Shown here piece after piece: positions 9,582 through 19,183 of a stretch of 64,000 nt of DNA. The notes under the pieces were generated by a model that did not search any database, was not told the DNA's origin, and saw only the letters and a program-made list of their open reading frames with translations. The DNA is from Chryseobacterium sp. 18061 (GTDB lineage: Bacteria; Pseudomonadota; Gammaproteobacteria; Enterobacterales; Enterobacteriaceae), in assembly GCA_902706205.1 (NCBI GenBank), contig CACSKA010000003.1, positions 124,001 to 188,000 on the forward strand, in the 5' to 3' direction. Positions within the stretch are counted from its first letter, which is position 1; each line of letters begins with the position of its first letter. A program made the translations under genes and the position numbers.

Positions 9582-10526
9582 ATGATAATGAATAAGCACA
9601 TGACGAGCGCATTACGTTTTTCCGCGATGATGGCAGGGCTGCTGGTGGCATGGCAGGCCACGGCGGAGCAACCGAAAGAGCTGAATCTGGGTATTCTGGG
9701 CGGGCAAAACGCCACCCAGCAGATTGGCGATAACCAGTGCGTGAAGGATTTTCTCGACAAGGAACTGAACGTCGACACCAAACTGCGTAATTCTTCTGAC
9801 TATTCTGGTGTCATTCAGGGTCTGTTGGGCGGCAAAGTGGACGTAGTGCTGAGCATGTCGCCGTCGTCCTATGCCTCGATATACATCAATAACCCCAAAG
9901 CGGTAGATATCGTCGGTATCGCGGTGGACGATAAAGACCAGTCTCGCGGTTACCACTCGGTGGTTATTGTCAAAGCCGACAGCCCGTACAAAACCCTTGA
10001 TGACCTGAAAGGCAAATCTTTCGGCATGGCTGACCCGGATTCAACCTCCGGTTTCCTGATCCCGAACCAGGCTTTCAAGAAAAAATTCGGCGGCACCACG
10101 GATGATAAATACAACAACTTCTTCTCCAGTGTCACCTTCTCCGGCGGCCACGAGCAGGACATTCTTGGTGTGCTGAATGGCCAGTTCGCAGGCGCAGTCA
10201 CCTGGGCGTCGATGGTCGGTAACTACAACGACGGCTACACTGCCGGCGCGTTCAACCGCCTGATCCGCATGGATCACCCGGACCTGATGAAAAACATCCG
10301 CATCATCTGGCAATCGCCGCTGATCCCCAACGGTCCAATCCTGGTGAGCAACAGCCTGCCGCCAGAATTCAAAACCAAAGTGGTCGAGGCGGTGAAGAAA
10401 CTGGATAAAGAAGAACACCAGTGCTTCATCAAAGCGATGGGCGGTACCCAGCACATCGGCCCGGCGACCGTGGCTGATTTCCAGCAGATTATCGACATGA
10501 AACGCGAACTGGTTAACGCCCGTTAA
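9582..10526 (+). CDS. phnD: Phosphonate-type ABC transporter, substrate-binding protein
   Basis: Periplasmic binding protein of the PhnD family. The 314-residue precursor carries a signal peptide ending in ATA-EQ (about residue 28; 26 if translation begins at the ATG at 9588, two codons later). The family core is visible: LNLGILGGQN, DYSGVIQGLLGGKVDVV, the repeated small-residue loops KGKSFGMADPDSTSGFL and the C-terminal IIWQSPLIPNGPILVS. The Asp-Ser-Thr-Ser-Gly loop is where PhnD-like proteins hold the phosphonate group. A GC-rich hairpin follows the stop codon, a common way to keep binding-protein mRNA abundant relative to permeases. Confidence 0.87.
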   Translation: MIMNKHMTSALRFSAMMAGLLVAWQATAEQPKELNLGILGGQNATQQIGDNQCVKDFLDKELNVDTKLRNSSDYSGVIQGLLGGKVDVVLSMSPSSYASIYINNPKAVDIVGIAVDDKDQSRGYHSVVIVKADSPYKTLDDLKGKSFGMADPDSTSGFLIPNQAFKKKFGGTTDDKYNNFFSSVTFSGGHEQDILGVLNGQFAGAVTWASMVGNYNDGYTAGAFNRLIRMDHPDLMKNIRIIWQSPLIPNGPILVSNSLPPEFKTKVVEAVKKLDKEEHQCFIKAMGGTQHIGPATVADFQQIIDMKRELVNAR

Positions 10527-10539
10527 TCAGACCTTTTCA

Positions 10540-10564
10540 CTCCCCCGTGCAGCCTGCGGGGGAG
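10540..10564 (+). other. Intercistronic hairpin between phnD and phnE
   Basis: CTCCCCC and GGGGGAG pair across an 11-base loop immediately after the phnD stop. There is no T-run, so it is more likely an mRNA-stabilising or partial-attenuation hairpin than a full terminator. Confidence 0.6.
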
Positions 10565-10584
10565 AGTCCATTCCGCGAGCGAAC

Positions 10585-11451
10585 ATGCAGAATACTGAAT
10601 TTGAACGTTACTACCAGCAGGTGAAAATGCGTCAGACGCGCGACACGTTCACCTGGTCGGCGCTGCTGCTGGTGCTCTACATCGCGGCAGGACAAGCCGC
10701 CGAATTTAATCTCCTCACCATCTGGCACTCGCTGCCGAATTTCCTCGATTACATGCTCGAAACCGTGCCAACGCTGCACGGCGGCGTGCTATTGGGCGAT
10801 GTGCACACCAAAGGATCGCTGGCCTACTGGGGCTACCGCTTGCCGATTCAGCTGCCGCTAATTTGGGAAACGCTACAGCTGGCGCTGGCTTCCACGCTGG
10901 TGGCGGTGGCGATAGCGACGATCCTTTCGTTTCTGGCGGCGAGTAACGCCTGGGCACCGGCGGGATTACGCTTTGGCATCCGCGTGTTGGTGGCATTTCT
11001 GCGCACCATGCCGGAGCTGGCGTGGGCGGTGATTTTCGTGATGGCTTTTGGGATCGGCGCGATCCCGGGCTTTCTGGCACTGACACTGCACACCATCGGC
11101 AGCCTGACCAAGCTGTTCTACGAAGCGATTGAAAGTGCGCAGGACAAACCGGTGCGCGGCCTCATCGCCTGCGGTGCCTCGCCGATACAGCGGATGCGTT
11201 TCGCACTGTGGCCGCAGGTCAAACCGATATTTCTCTCATATGGCTTCATGCGTCTTGAAATCAACTTCCGCTCGTCGACCATTCTTGGGTTGGTCGGCGC
11301 GGGTGGGATTGGTCAGGAGCTGATGACCAACATCAAACTCGACCGCTACGACCAGGTGAGCATGACGCTGCTGCTGATTGTCATCGTGGTCTCGCTGCTG
11401 GATACATTGTCTGGCCGCCTGCGTCAGCGGGTGCTGGAGGGGAAAAAATGA
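10585..11451 (+). CDS. phnE: Phosphonate-type ABC transporter, permease 1
   Basis: Inner-membrane permease of the PhnE family, 288 residues. After a cytoplasmic N-terminus and a first helix (about residues 27-45), the binding-protein-dependent transport domain occupies about 85-280, with the PhnE hallmarks SFLAASNAWAP, RTMPELAWAVIFVMAFG and the EAA-like loop ending ARLEINFRSSTILGLVGAGGIGQ in shortened form (LEINFRSSTILG, VGAGGIG). Its stop codon overlaps the start of the second permease by four bases (ATGA), implying translational coupling and a permease heterodimer. Confidence 0.85.
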   Translation: MQNTEFERYYQQVKMRQTRDTFTWSALLLVLYIAAGQAAEFNLLTIWHSLPNFLDYMLETVPTLHGGVLLGDVHTKGSLAYWGYRLPIQLPLIWETLQLALASTLVAVAIATILSFLAASNAWAPAGLRFGIRVLVAFLRTMPELAWAVIFVMAFGIGAIPGFLALTLHTIGSLTKLFYEAIESAQDKPVRGLIACGASPIQRMRFALWPQVKPIFLSYGFMRLEINFRSSTILGLVGAGGIGQELMTNIKLDRYDQVSMTLLLIVIVVSLLDTLSGRLRQRVLEGKK

Positions 11452-12329
11452 ACAACTGGCAAGCGGTGACTGACACCGAACATTACCGTAAAGCGCACCC
11501 GGCGCTGTTTCGTGCCCAAGGTCGCCACTTGCGCCATCTGGCGATTGTGGCGCTGGCGGTAGGTCTGTATTACGTCTGGTTCTTCATTCAGTTTGGTATC
11601 AGCTACGAACAGCTCACTACCGGGATGCAGCAGCTTGGGCGCTACTTCTTCCGCATGTTCGTCTGGCATGATTTTCTCAACTGGCCGTTTGGCTACTACT
11701 TCCGCCAGATTGGCATCACGCTGGCGATTGTCTTTTCCGGCACCATCACTGCCACGTTGATTGCGCTGTTGTTGTCGTTTCTTGCCGCGCGTAACGTCAT
11801 GCGTGGCCCGGTAATGCGGTTTGTGGCGATGTTTATGCGTCGGCTGTTTGACCTGCTGCGCGGGATCGACATGGCTATCTGGGGGCTGATTTTCGTACGT
11901 GCTGTCGGTCTTGGCCCGCTTGCCGGGGTGCTGGCGATAATCATGCAGGACACCGGATTGCTTGGGCGCTTATATGCCGAAGGGCACGAGGCCGTGGAGC
12001 GTTCGCCGGGCCGTGGTCTGACGGCGGTTGGTGCCAACGGGCTGCAAAAACACCGCTTTGGCATCTTCACCCAATCGTTCCCAACGTTCCTCGCGCTGAG
12101 TCTCTATCAGCTGGAATCTAACACCCGCTCGGCGGCCGTATTAGGCTTTGTCGGGGCAGGCGGTATCGGGCTGATTTACGCTGAGAACATGCGCTTGTGG
12201 AACTGGGACGTGGTGATGTTTATCACTCTGCTGCTGGTTGCAGTGGTGATGACCATGGATGCGCTGTCGTCGTGGCTGCGCCGACGCTATATTACCGGAG
12301 CGATTATTCCGCTTTATAAAGCAGAGTGA
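11448..12329 (+). CDS. phnE: Phosphonate-type ABC transporter, permease 2
   Basis: Second PhnE-family permease, 293 residues, paralogous to the preceding one: LSFLAARNVM, RGIDMAIWGLIFVRAVGLGP and LESNTRSAAVLGFVGAGGIG are the equivalents of the same motifs. About five to six transmembrane segments. E. coli K-12 PhnE is a single (broken) gene, while many transporters of this class use two permeases as here. It is the last gene of the operon; no C-P lyase or phosphonatase genes follow, so catabolism of the imported compound must be encoded elsewhere. Confidence 0.85.
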   Translation: MNNWQAVTDTEHYRKAHPALFRAQGRHLRHLAIVALAVGLYYVWFFIQFGISYEQLTTGMQQLGRYFFRMFVWHDFLNWPFGYYFRQIGITLAIVFSGTITATLIALLLSFLAARNVMRGPVMRFVAMFMRRLFDLLRGIDMAIWGLIFVRAVGLGPLAGVLAIIMQDTGLLGRLYAEGHEAVERSPGRGLTAVGANGLQKHRFGIFTQSFPTFLALSLYQLESNTRSAAVLGFVGAGGIGLIYAENMRLWNWDVVMFITLLLVAVVMTMDALSSWLRRRYITGAIIPLYKAE

Positions 12330-12405
12330 TCGCCATTAAGCGTCGAGCGAACGCACAACATCAACGTGCTCGCGGCTACGTTTGAACACTCAATCCACAG
12401 CCTGA

Positions 12406-12627
12406 AACGCCAGCCAGAATGGATCGCCTACGCGTTTTCCTGATTTGCTGATGACTTTTGATGGTGAGGGCAGACCGGTTGTTTCTGCTTATGTTCGTGA
12501 AGGTATGGCCCTTCAGGTGGTCCGCATTCCTGCTGATCAGTTGCTGCTGCCGCGCACGATGTTTATGCCAGAGCTGTATCGTCCGCTTGAAGCACTGCTC
12601 AACTGCGAGTTTGCACCCGCCAGCTAA
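12406..12627 (+). pseudogene. Possible C-terminal remnant of a DUF917-like gene
   Basis: An open stretch of about 73 codons ending in TAA, with an ATG at 12451 but no ribosome site. Its sequence (FPDLLMTFDGEGRPV, then REGMALQVVRIPADQLLLP) resembles the C-terminal end of DUF917/hydantoin-related proteins, where a PDL strand and an 'A-L-R-x-G-x-V-V-V-x-P-A' strand occur. A second frame just upstream (12355-12440) also looks coding-like and ends in a stop where the first begins, as if a frameshift separated them. Recognition is from memory of the family pattern only. The rest of 12330-12773 shows nothing else I can name apart from the dbpA upstream region. Confidence 0.3.
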
Positions 12628-12773
12628 TTCAGCTCAACAACGCAGAAGAGATTACCCCCGGGCGGGACGCTGTCATTTCCCGCCCGAAAAACTCCCGTCG
12701 TGACCTCCAGCAATGATATGATTACGCCCCTGTACGTCAGCCGCAGGCTGATACCGATATCTTTACCGGAATA

Positions 12774-14153
12774 ATGACCGTGACCTCTTTTGCTGAATTA
12801 AACGCGCTTCCTGCAGAACAACTCGAGAATCTCAATGAGCTGGGCTATCTAACCATGACCCCGGTGCAGGCGGCGGCGTTACCGGCCATTCTTGCGGGGA
12901 AAGACGTCCGCGCTCAGGCGAAAACCGGCAGTGGAAAAACTGCGGCGTTTGGCCTGGGTCTGCTGCAACACATTGATGCCAGCCAGTTTATTACTCAGTC
13001 TCTGGTGCTGTGCCCTACGCGTGAGCTGGCCGATCAGGTCGCCAAAGAACTGCGTCGCCTGGCACGCTACATGCCGAATATCAAAGTTCTGACCCTGTGC
13101 GGCGGCCTGCCGTTCAGCGTTCAGAGAGATTCCCTGATCCACGCCCCACATATCATTGTTGCAACGCCGGGCCGTCTGCTCGATCACCTGAAAAAAGAGA
13201 CCGTCAGCCTCGAAGCCCTGCAAACACTGGTGCTGGACGAAGCTGACCGTATGCTGGATATGGGCTTCGCGGAGGCTATCGACGACGTCATCAGTCACGC
13301 GCCGGCCAAGCGTCAGACGCTGTTGTTCTCCGCGACCTGGCCTGGCGCCATTGCCGCCATCAGTACGCGCATTCAGCATGAGCCGCTGACGGTAGAAATT
13401 GGCACTGTCGATGAGCTGCCCGCCGTCGAACAGCAGTTCTACGAAGTGTCGCGCAACGGCAAAATCAGCCTGCTGCAAAAGTTGCTGAGCAAACATCAGC
13501 CCGCGTCCTGCGTGGTGTTCTGTAACACTAAAAAAGATTGCCAGGCGGTGTGTGACGCATTAAGCGAAAGCAACCAGAGCGTGCTGGCCCTGCATGGCGA
13601 CATGGAACAGCGCGACCGCGATCAGACGCTGGTGCGTTTTGCTAACGGCAGTAGCCGTGTGCTGGTAGCGACTGACGTCGCTGCTCGCGGGCTGGACATC
13701 AAGGCACTGGAAATGGTGATTAACTTTGAGTTAGCGTGGGACCCGGAAGTGCACGTGCACCGTATCGGTCGTACCGCGCGTGCCGGGCAGAGCGGGCTGG
13801 CAATCAGCTTCTGTGCGCCGGATGAAGGTCAGCGTGCCGCAGCGCTGGAAGAAATGCTGAATATGAAGGTGCACTGGCAGCAGGCACCGACCAGCGTCAC
13901 CATCACTCCGCTGGAAGCAACCATGGCGACGCTGTGCATCGATGGCGGTAAAAAAGCTAAAATGCGTCCAGGCGATATTCTTGGCGCATTGACCGGTGAC
14001 ATGGGCCTTGATGGCGCGGATATCGGTAAAATCGATATTCACCCGATCCACGCCTTTGTCGCGGTGAAACAGGGCGTGGCTCGCCATGCCTGGAAGCAAC
14101 TCCAGCAGGGCAAAATCAAAGGCAAATCGGTGAAGGTGCGGTTGTTTAAATAA
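12774..14153 (+). CDS. dbpA: ATP-dependent RNA helicase DbpA
   Basis: DEAD-box helicase that acts on 23S rRNA hairpin 92 during 50S subunit assembly. The 459-residue protein (457 in E. coli) has the Q motif, motif I AQAKTGSGKT (47-56), PTRELA, TPGR, DEAD in VLDEADRMLDMG, SAT, and motif VI HRIGRTARAG. The C-terminal domain (about 385-459) is the DbpA RNA-binding domain with GDILGALTG and a basic tail KIKGKSVKVRLFK. Followed by a strong terminator, and apparently monocistronic. Confidence 0.97.
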   Translation: MTVTSFAELNALPAEQLENLNELGYLTMTPVQAAALPAILAGKDVRAQAKTGSGKTAAFGLGLLQHIDASQFITQSLVLCPTRELADQVAKELRRLARYMPNIKVLTLCGGLPFSVQRDSLIHAPHIIVATPGRLLDHLKKETVSLEALQTLVLDEADRMLDMGFAEAIDDVISHAPAKRQTLLFSATWPGAIAAISTRIQHEPLTVEIGTVDELPAVEQQFYEVSRNGKISLLQKLLSKHQPASCVVFCNTKKDCQAVCDALSESNQSVLALHGDMEQRDRDQTLVRFANGSSRVLVATDVAARGLDIKALEMVINFELAWDPEVHVHRIGRTARAGQSGLAISFCAPDEGQRAAALEEMLNMKVHWQQAPTSVTITPLEATMATLCIDGGKKAKMRPGDILGALTGDMGLDGADIGKIDIHPIHAFVAVKQGVARHAWKQLQQGKIKGKSVKVRLFK

Positions 14154-14170
14154 CGGCTCACCAATGCAAG

Positions 14171-14197
14171 AAACCACGCTTCGGCGTGGTTTTTTTA
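14171..14197 (+). terminator. Rho-independent terminator of dbpA
   Basis: AACCACGC, loop TTCG, GCGTGGTT, followed by a run of T. It lies 18 bases past the dbpA stop. Confidence 0.93.
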
Positions 14198-14208
14198 TAT
14201 CGGTCTTC

Positions 14209-14243
14209 GCCCGGTGGCGCGTGGCTTGTACGGGCCGCCGGGC
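14209..14243. repeat. REP-like palindrome between dbpA and hutU
   Basis: GCCCGGTGGC and GCCGCCGGGC pair around a 15-base loop. Same family as the units at 2706-2773 and 22922-22951. It separates two convergent genes. Confidence 0.65.
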
Positions 14244-14256
14244 AATGATGGCTGAC

Positions 14257-15942
14257 TTAACGCACCATCGGCAAATTCAACTCATGCTTCTTCGCGCATT
14301 CCACGGCCTGTTCGTAGCCCGCATCGGCGTGACGCATCACACCGGTTGCCGGATCGTTCCACAACACGCGAGCCAGGCGTTTATCCGCTTCAGGCGTACC
14401 GTCGCAGACAATCACCACCCCGGAATGTTGGGAGAAGCCCATCCCGACGCCACCACCGTGATGCAGGCTGACCCAGGTTGCGCCGCCTGCGGTGTTCAGC
14501 AGGGCATTGAGCAATGGCCAGTCGGACACTGCGTCGGAGCCGTCTTTCATCGATTCGGTTTCACGGTTTGGTGAGGCAACGGACCCACAGTCGAGATGAT
14601 CGCGGCCAATGACAATGGGCGCTTTCAGCTCGCCGTTACGCACCATTTCGTTGAATGCCAGACCCGCCAGATGACGTTCGCCAAGGCCCAGCCAGCAGAT
14701 ACGCGCCGGTAAGCCCTGGAAGGCGATACGCTCCTGGGCCATGTCCAGCCAGCGATGCAGATGGGTGTTTTCCGGGAACAGTTCTTTCAATTTGGCGTCA
14801 GTTTTGCGAATGTCTTCTTCATCGCCGGACAGGGCTACCCAGCGGAACGGGCCTTTGCCTTCGCAGAACAGAGGGCGAATGTAGGCCGGGACGAAGCCTG
14901 GGAAATCAAAAGCATTTTTCACGCCCTCATCCAGCGCGACCTGACGAATATTGTTGCCGTAATCCACGGTCGGGACGCCCATGTGATGGAAATCGAGCAT
15001 TGCTTGCACGTGCACCGCCATTGAGGCGCGCGCCGCTTTTTCGACCGCTTTCGGCTGCGTTTCACGCTCGTCCAGCCAGCGGTTAACGCTCCAGCCTGTC
15101 GGTAAATAGCCGTTGATCGGGTCGTGCGCGGAGGTCTGGTCAGTGACGATATCCGGGCGCATACCGCCCGCTTTGGCTCGTTTCACCAGCTCCGGTAAAA
15201 TTTCCGCGGCGTTGCCAAGCAGGCCGACGGAAATGGCTTTTTTCTGCGCATTCGCATCGGCAATCAAGGCCAGCGCCTGATCCAGATTTGTCGCTTTGTA
15301 ATCGACGTAGCGGGTGCGAATGCGGAAATCGATACGGGATTCCTGGCACTCAATCGCCAGCACCGATGCACCCGCCAACACGCCAGCCAGAGGTTGTGCG
15401 CCACCCATGCCGCCTAGCCCGGCGGTGAGGATCCATTTCCCGCTCAGGTCGCCGTTATAATGCTGGCGGCCTGCTTCGGCGAAGGTTTCAAACGTGCCCT
15501 GCACGATGCCCTGGGCGCCGATGTAAATCCATGACCCGGCGGTCATCTGGCCATACATCATCAGTCCGGCTTTATCGAGTTCGTGGAAGTGATCCCAGTT
15601 GGCCCAGTGCGGCACAAGGTTCGAGTTGGCCAACAGTACGCGCGGAGCATCGGCGTGTGTGCGGAACACTGCCACCGGTTTGCCTGACTGCACAACCAGC
15701 GTTTCTTCCGGCTGTAACGCCTCAAGTGAGCGCAGAATTTGCTCGAAGCATTCCCAGTTGCGGGCTGCTTTACCAATCCCGCCATAGACCACCAGATCTT
15801 CCGGTCGCTCGGCAACGTCCGGGTCGAGGTTGTTTTGAATCATGCGATACGCGGCTTCGATCAGCCAGTTAGCGCAGTGAAGTTTGTCCCCACGAGGCGC
15901 GCGAACGGTACGGGAGAGGGCAGTGGTCTGATGCGTGGTCAT
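14257..15942 (-). CDS. hutU: Urocanate hydratase (urocanase)
   Basis: Second enzyme of histidine degradation: urocanate + H2O to imidazolonepropionate, with tightly bound NAD+. The 561-residue protein has the usual length. The NAD-binding [10 protein letters not shown] loop is near residue 175 and the active-site region includes the conserved DxxSxHDP-like [15 protein letters not shown] and the C-terminal [21 protein letters not shown] segment. The start is the ATG at 15942 (MTTHQTT), which has AGGAAGGA about eight bases upstream; a longer in-frame start at 15969 lacks one. Single gene here: no hutI, hutG or hutC is in the window. Confidence 0.96.
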   Translation of the reverse strand: MTTHQTTALSRTVRAPRGDKLHCANWLIEAAYRMIQNNLDPDVAERPEDLVVYGGIGKAARNWECFEQILRSLEALQPEETLVVQSGKPVAVFRTHADAPRVLLANSNLVPHWANWDHFHELDKAGLMMYGQMTAGSWIYIGAQGIVQGTFETFAEAGRQHYNGDLSGKWILTAGLGGMGGAQPLAGVLAGASVLAIECQESRIDFRIRTRYVDYKATNLDQALALIADANAQKKAISVGLLGNAAEILPELVKRAKAGGMRPDIVTDQTSAHDPINGYLPTGWSVNRWLDERETQPKAVEKAARASMAVHVQAMLDFHHMGVPTVDYGNNIRQVALDEGVKNAFDFPGFVPAYIRPLFCEGKGPFRWVALSGDEEDIRKTDAKLKELFPENTHLHRWLDMAQERIAFQGLPARICWLGLGERHLAGLAFNEMVRNGELKAPIVIGRDHLDCGSVASPNRETESMKDGSDAVSDWPLLNALLNTAGGATWVSLHHGGGVGMGFSQHSGVVIVCDGTPEADKRLARVLWNDPATGVMRHADAGYEQAVECAKKHELNLPMVR

Positions 15943-16037
15943 GTCATTCCTTCCTGATTCTTGAGGCATGGCGGATATCGGTCAAACGCTGCTGCGTTTG
16001 TTATGAATATGTAACAATAAAAGCGATAATGTACGCT

Positions 16038-16084
16038 CCTGTCTATACAACCTGGCGCAATTTCCAGCGTAGATCACATTCGCT
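16038..16084 (-). promoter_or_regulatory. hutU control region: HutC-type operator and CRP half-site
   Basis: TGTCTATACA (16040-16049) fits the HutC operator core TGTNTANACA. About 25 bases farther from the gene, the minus strand reads AATGTGATCTA (centred near 16075), a good CRP half-site with a poor partner. HutC repression induced by urocanate and CRP activation are established for enterobacterial hut genes; their role here is inferred. Confidence 0.6.
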
Positions 16085-16111
16085 TTTATAAAATCGAGAA
16101 GAAACAGGGCA

Positions 16112-16654
16112 TTAAAACAGAATGATTTCTGCCAACAGCAGCGTGGCGTCGGGCGTCAGCGGAAACATCTCGCCCGGTTGCGCCTGATTCCAGCTTATTC
16201 CGCTCTGGGCTTCATAGCGTTGATTATCCAGTTGCCATGCGCCTTGCAGCACCAGGGCGACCCCTGATGAACCTGGCGTGTATGCCTGGGTGATCACGTT
16301 CACCTGCGCTGACGCCCGCTCGCGCTGGGTCATAATATTGAAATCCCGGCCAACGCAGTTAATGCCTTCCGTCGTCAGCGACCACTCCCCGGCAAACGCC
16401 CACGGCTGCCAGCGTTCTAACCGATGATTCACGTCGACACCGCGCAACCACAGCGGGGCACCCTCCAGCAGCGTAATCACTCTGTCCACCCCGGCAAACA
16501 GTGAGAACGGGCCGTCGGCATTCAGGGTCGCGATACTGGCCCGCCAGAGAAACGGTGCATCGGGCGAGGGGTGGCTGACGATTTCACGGGTTGCGCCGCC
16601 ACCGTTTTTCCAGAGAGTGACGGGTAACGTGACGAACTGAAAGGGGGTAATCAT
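16112..16654 (-). CDS. hutD: HutD/Ves family protein
   Basis: Cupin-fold protein of the HutD/Ves family, 180 residues, found in hut operons and thought to modulate histidine catabolism rather than catalyse a step. The family start is clear: VTLWKNGGGATREI (about residues 12-25), then FLWRASIATLNADGPFSLFAGVDR and ITLLEG. It lies upstream of hutU on the same strand, with 169 bases between the hutD stop and the hutU start at 15942, and hutU has its own operator there. Start ATG 16654 has a modest purine-rich upstream sequence. Confidence 0.85.
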   Translation of the reverse strand: MITPFQFVTLPVTLWKNGGGATREIVSHPSPDAPFLWRASIATLNADGPFSLFAGVDRVITLLEGAPLWLRGVDVNHRLERWQPWAFAGEWSLTTEGINCVGRDFNIMTQRERASAQVNVITQAYTPGSSGVALVLQGAWQLDNQRYEAQSGISWNQAQPGEMFPLTPDATLLLAEIILF

Positions 16655-16782
16655 TGGGCTAACTCCCTGGTTTTATGCGCGTTAAGCTGTTTAAATGCCA
16701 CATTTGCGATTCATTTTGATTACAAATTATTTACAACATGGCTCACAAATCCATCATTCGACGAGTGTGATGGAAAGTCAAT

Positions 16783-16800
16783 GGTTGTATATACATGTTC
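16783..16800 (+). promoter_or_regulatory. HutC-type operator before the ABC transporter operon
   Basis: TTGTATATACATG contains the perfect palindrome TGTATATACA (16786-16795), matching the HutC/GntR-family core TGTNTANACA seen also before hutU. It lies between the divergent hutD and transporter genes and may control both. Confidence 0.7.
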
Positions 16801-16863
16801 TGTCATTTGTTACACGCCATGCCCCATTGCATGAAATACGCTAATGAAATCAGGAGAATCATC

Positions 16864-17709
16864 ATGAAGCAGCGCACCACTTTTCGCGGGATCTGTCTGA
16901 CCACTCTGCTTTCAGGGCTACTGCTAAGCGCCGGGGGCGTGAATGCCAAAGCGTGGAGCTCGATAACCATCGCCACTGAAGGCGGGTACGAGCCGTGGAA
17001 CCTGACCCTGCCGGGCGGTAAGCTGAGCGGCTTTGAGCCAGAGCTGATGGAGAATCTGTGTCAGCGGATGGGCATCCAGTGCAAGCTGGTGGTGCAGAAT
17101 TGGGACGGAATGATAGCCGGGCTGAATGCCGGCAAATATGACGTGATCATGGATGCGATTGTGATTACTCCGGACCGCAAAAAAGTGGTCAGTTTCACTG
17201 TGCCGTACGCCGCCACGCCTGCGTCGTTCATCACCATCAAAGGCAACCTCCTGCCACCGGCGCCAGTGATTAAATTGCACGACGATGAAAAAGAGATCCA
17301 GGCCGCCATTGCGCCTCTGAAAGCCGCGCTGAAAGGCAAAACCATCGGTATCGCTTCCGGGACGGTGTACACGCCGTTCATCGACAAATACTTTAAAGAC
17401 GTGGCCGATATTCGTGAATACAACAACTCCGCCGATGCCATCCTCGACCTCCAGTCCGAGCGCATCGACGCGGTGTTCGACGACATCACCTTCGCCAATT
17501 CCACGCTTTCCCGCCCGGAAAATAACAATCTGACCTTCAGCGGCCCGCAGTTGAGCGGCCCTGTCTGGGGCGAAGGTGAAGCTATGGGCGTGCGCCCGGC
17601 GGATGCTGATCTGAAAGCCAAACTGGACACCGCCATCAAAGCCGCACTGGCCGATGGCACGGTGAAAAAACTCAGCGAAAAATGGTTTAAAGCTGACGTC
17701 ACCCCATAA
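16864..17709 (+). CDS. Polar amino-acid ABC transporter, substrate-binding protein
   Basis: Periplasmic binding protein of SBP family 3 (HisJ/ArgT type), 281 residues, signal peptide ending in VNA-KA (about residue 29). The family signature is visible in TEGGYEPWN, GFEPELMENLCQRMGIQCKLVVQNWDGMIAGLNAGKYDVIMDAIVITPDRKKVVSFTVPY, given here only to show order: ligand strand, then the DGMI/GLxxGKYD motif. Start at ATG 16864 follows AGGAGA; an upstream in-frame ATG at 16795 overlaps the operator. First gene of a rightward run ending with the NCS1 permease. The hut setting suggests histidine or a related imidazole as ligand (inference). Confidence 0.87.
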   Translation: MKQRTTFRGICLTTLLSGLLLSAGGVNAKAWSSITIATEGGYEPWNLTLPGGKLSGFEPELMENLCQRMGIQCKLVVQNWDGMIAGLNAGKYDVIMDAIVITPDRKKVVSFTVPYAATPASFITIKGNLLPPAPVIKLHDDEKEIQAAIAPLKAALKGKTIGIASGTVYTPFIDKYFKDVADIREYNNSADAILDLQSERIDAVFDDITFANSTLSRPENNNLTFSGPQLSGPVWGEGEAMGVRPADADLKAKLDTAIKAALADGTVKKLSEKWFKADVTP

Positions 17710-17721
17710 GCGAGGTTGAAG

Positions 17722-18441
17722 ATGATCAATTTACTGGGTCTGGGGGACGACGGTTGGGGAAGACTGATCCTCAGCGCCACGCTGACTACGCTATTGCTCT
17801 CCGTGGCGGCGCTGCTGGTGGGCGCGCTGGTCGGTGGGGTGATTGCCTCGGCGAAGCTATCGCATCGCGCACCGGCCCGTTGGCTGGGCTCGGCATATTC
17901 CGTGGTATTTCGCGGCATTCCTGAACTGCTGATTATTTATCTGTTTTACTTCGGCGGCTCGGGGCTTATCTCGCTGATTGGTCAGATGTTCGGCGCCGAC
18001 GGTTTTATCGAAGTGCCGCCGTTTCTGATTGGCGCCCTGGCGATCGGGTTGATTTCGGCGTCTTATCAGGCAGAGGTGTATCGCGCCGCGCGTCTGGCGC
18101 TGTCGCCCGGTGAAGTCGAAGCCGCGCAGGCGATTGGTATGCCGCGCTGGCGGATTTTGCAGCGAGTGATGCTGCCGCAAATTTTCCGCTACGCCTTGCC
18201 GGGACTGTCTAACGTCTGGCAGATGAGCCTCAAAGATTCGGCGCTGGTGTCGGTCACCGGCATCGTGGAACTGATGCGCGCCAGCCAGATTGCGGCGGGT
18301 TCGACCCGTGACTATTTCCTGTTCTACCTGATTGGCGGCGGCTGCTATTTGCTGCTGACGCTGTTGTCGAACAGGGCATTTATCAAGGCGGAAACCCGTC
18401 TCAATCGCGCATGGCAGCGCCGAACTGTGGCCCAGGCTTAA
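17722..18441 (+). CDS. Polar amino-acid ABC transporter, permease 1
   Basis: Inner-membrane permease of the HisQ/HisM family, 239 residues, with five hydrophobic segments. The family motif FRGIPELLIIYLFYFG follows the second helix and the EAA loop is AQAIGMPRWRILQRVMLPQ. ATG 17722 is preceded by GAGG at six bases; a TTG six bases earlier is less likely. It sits 12 bases after the binding-protein gene and nine before the second permease. Confidence 0.87.
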   Translation: MINLLGLGDDGWGRLILSATLTTLLLSVAALLVGALVGGVIASAKLSHRAPARWLGSAYSVVFRGIPELLIIYLFYFGGSGLISLIGQMFGADGFIEVPPFLIGALAIGLISASYQAEVYRAARLALSPGEVEAAQAIGMPRWRILQRVMLPQIFRYALPGLSNVWQMSLKDSALVSVTGIVELMRASQIAAGSTRDYFLFYLIGGGCYLLLTLLSNRAFIKAETRLNRAWQRRTVAQA

Positions 18442-18450
18442 GGAGCGCAA

Positions 18451-19182
18451 ATGGTTATCGACGTGGCTTTTTTGACTGACACTTTCCTCAAGCTGAGCGC
18501 CGCATTGCCGGTGACGCTGGGGCTGTTTATCTGTTCGTTTCTGCTCGGCGGCGTGCTGGCGTTGGGCATTCTGGCGATGCGTATGAGCCAGTGGCGCGCA
18601 CTGAGTGCCTTTGCCCGCGGCTATATTCTGGTGTTTCGCGGTTCGCCGCTGCTGATTCAGCTGTTCCTGATTTATTACGGACTGGGACAGTTTGGTGTGA
18701 TTCGCCACAGCTTTATGTGGCCGTTATTACGTGAACCGTTTATCTGCGCGGTGCTGGCCCTTTCATTATGTACCGCGTCCTACACCGCAGAAATCCTACG
18801 CGGTGGCTTGCTGGCAATTCCGGTTGGTCAAATCGAAGCCGGACGCGCCTGCGGGATGTCACGCCTGCTGCTTTTACGGCGGATTATCGCCCCGGTGATG
18901 CTGCGCTACGCGCTCCCGGCGTATTCCACAGAGGCGATACTGCTGGTGAAATCCACCGCGCTGGCAAGCCTGGTCACGGTGTGGGATGTCACCGGCGTGG
19001 CGCAGCAAATCATTCAGCGGACCTATCGCACCATGGAAGTGTTCCTCTGTGCTGCCGCAATTTACCTGGTTCTTAATTTTATTATTGTTCAGCTGTACGC
19101 CCTGCTTGAGCGTCGGCTGACGCCGCATACCCGCCAGAGCCCGAGCACCCTCGCGCTGAAGCCTGTCACCAAAGGAGAATAA
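18451..19182 (+). CDS. Polar amino-acid ABC transporter, permease 2
   Basis: Second HisM/HisQ-type permease, 243 residues. The motif [16 protein letters not shown] and EAA loop [18 protein letters not shown] are clear. Presumed to heterodimerise with the preceding permease. Start ATG 18451 follows AAGGAGCG. Confidence 0.87.
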   Translation: MVIDVAFLTDTFLKLSAALPVTLGLFICSFLLGGVLALGILAMRMSQWRALSAFARGYILVFRGSPLLIQLFLIYYGLGQFGVIRHSFMWPLLREPFICAVLALSLCTASYTAEILRGGLLAIPVGQIEAGRACGMSRLLLLRRIIAPVMLRYALPAYSTEAILLVKSTALASLVTVWDVTGVAQQIIQRTYRTMEVFLCAAAIYLVLNFIIVQLYALLERRLTPHTRQSPSTLALKPVTKGE

Positions 19183-19183
19183 T

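Noticed and set aside
15140..15349. Long alternative frames opposite hutU and other high-GC genes
   Set aside because: Shadows of well-identified genes; none has its own start signal or family motif.
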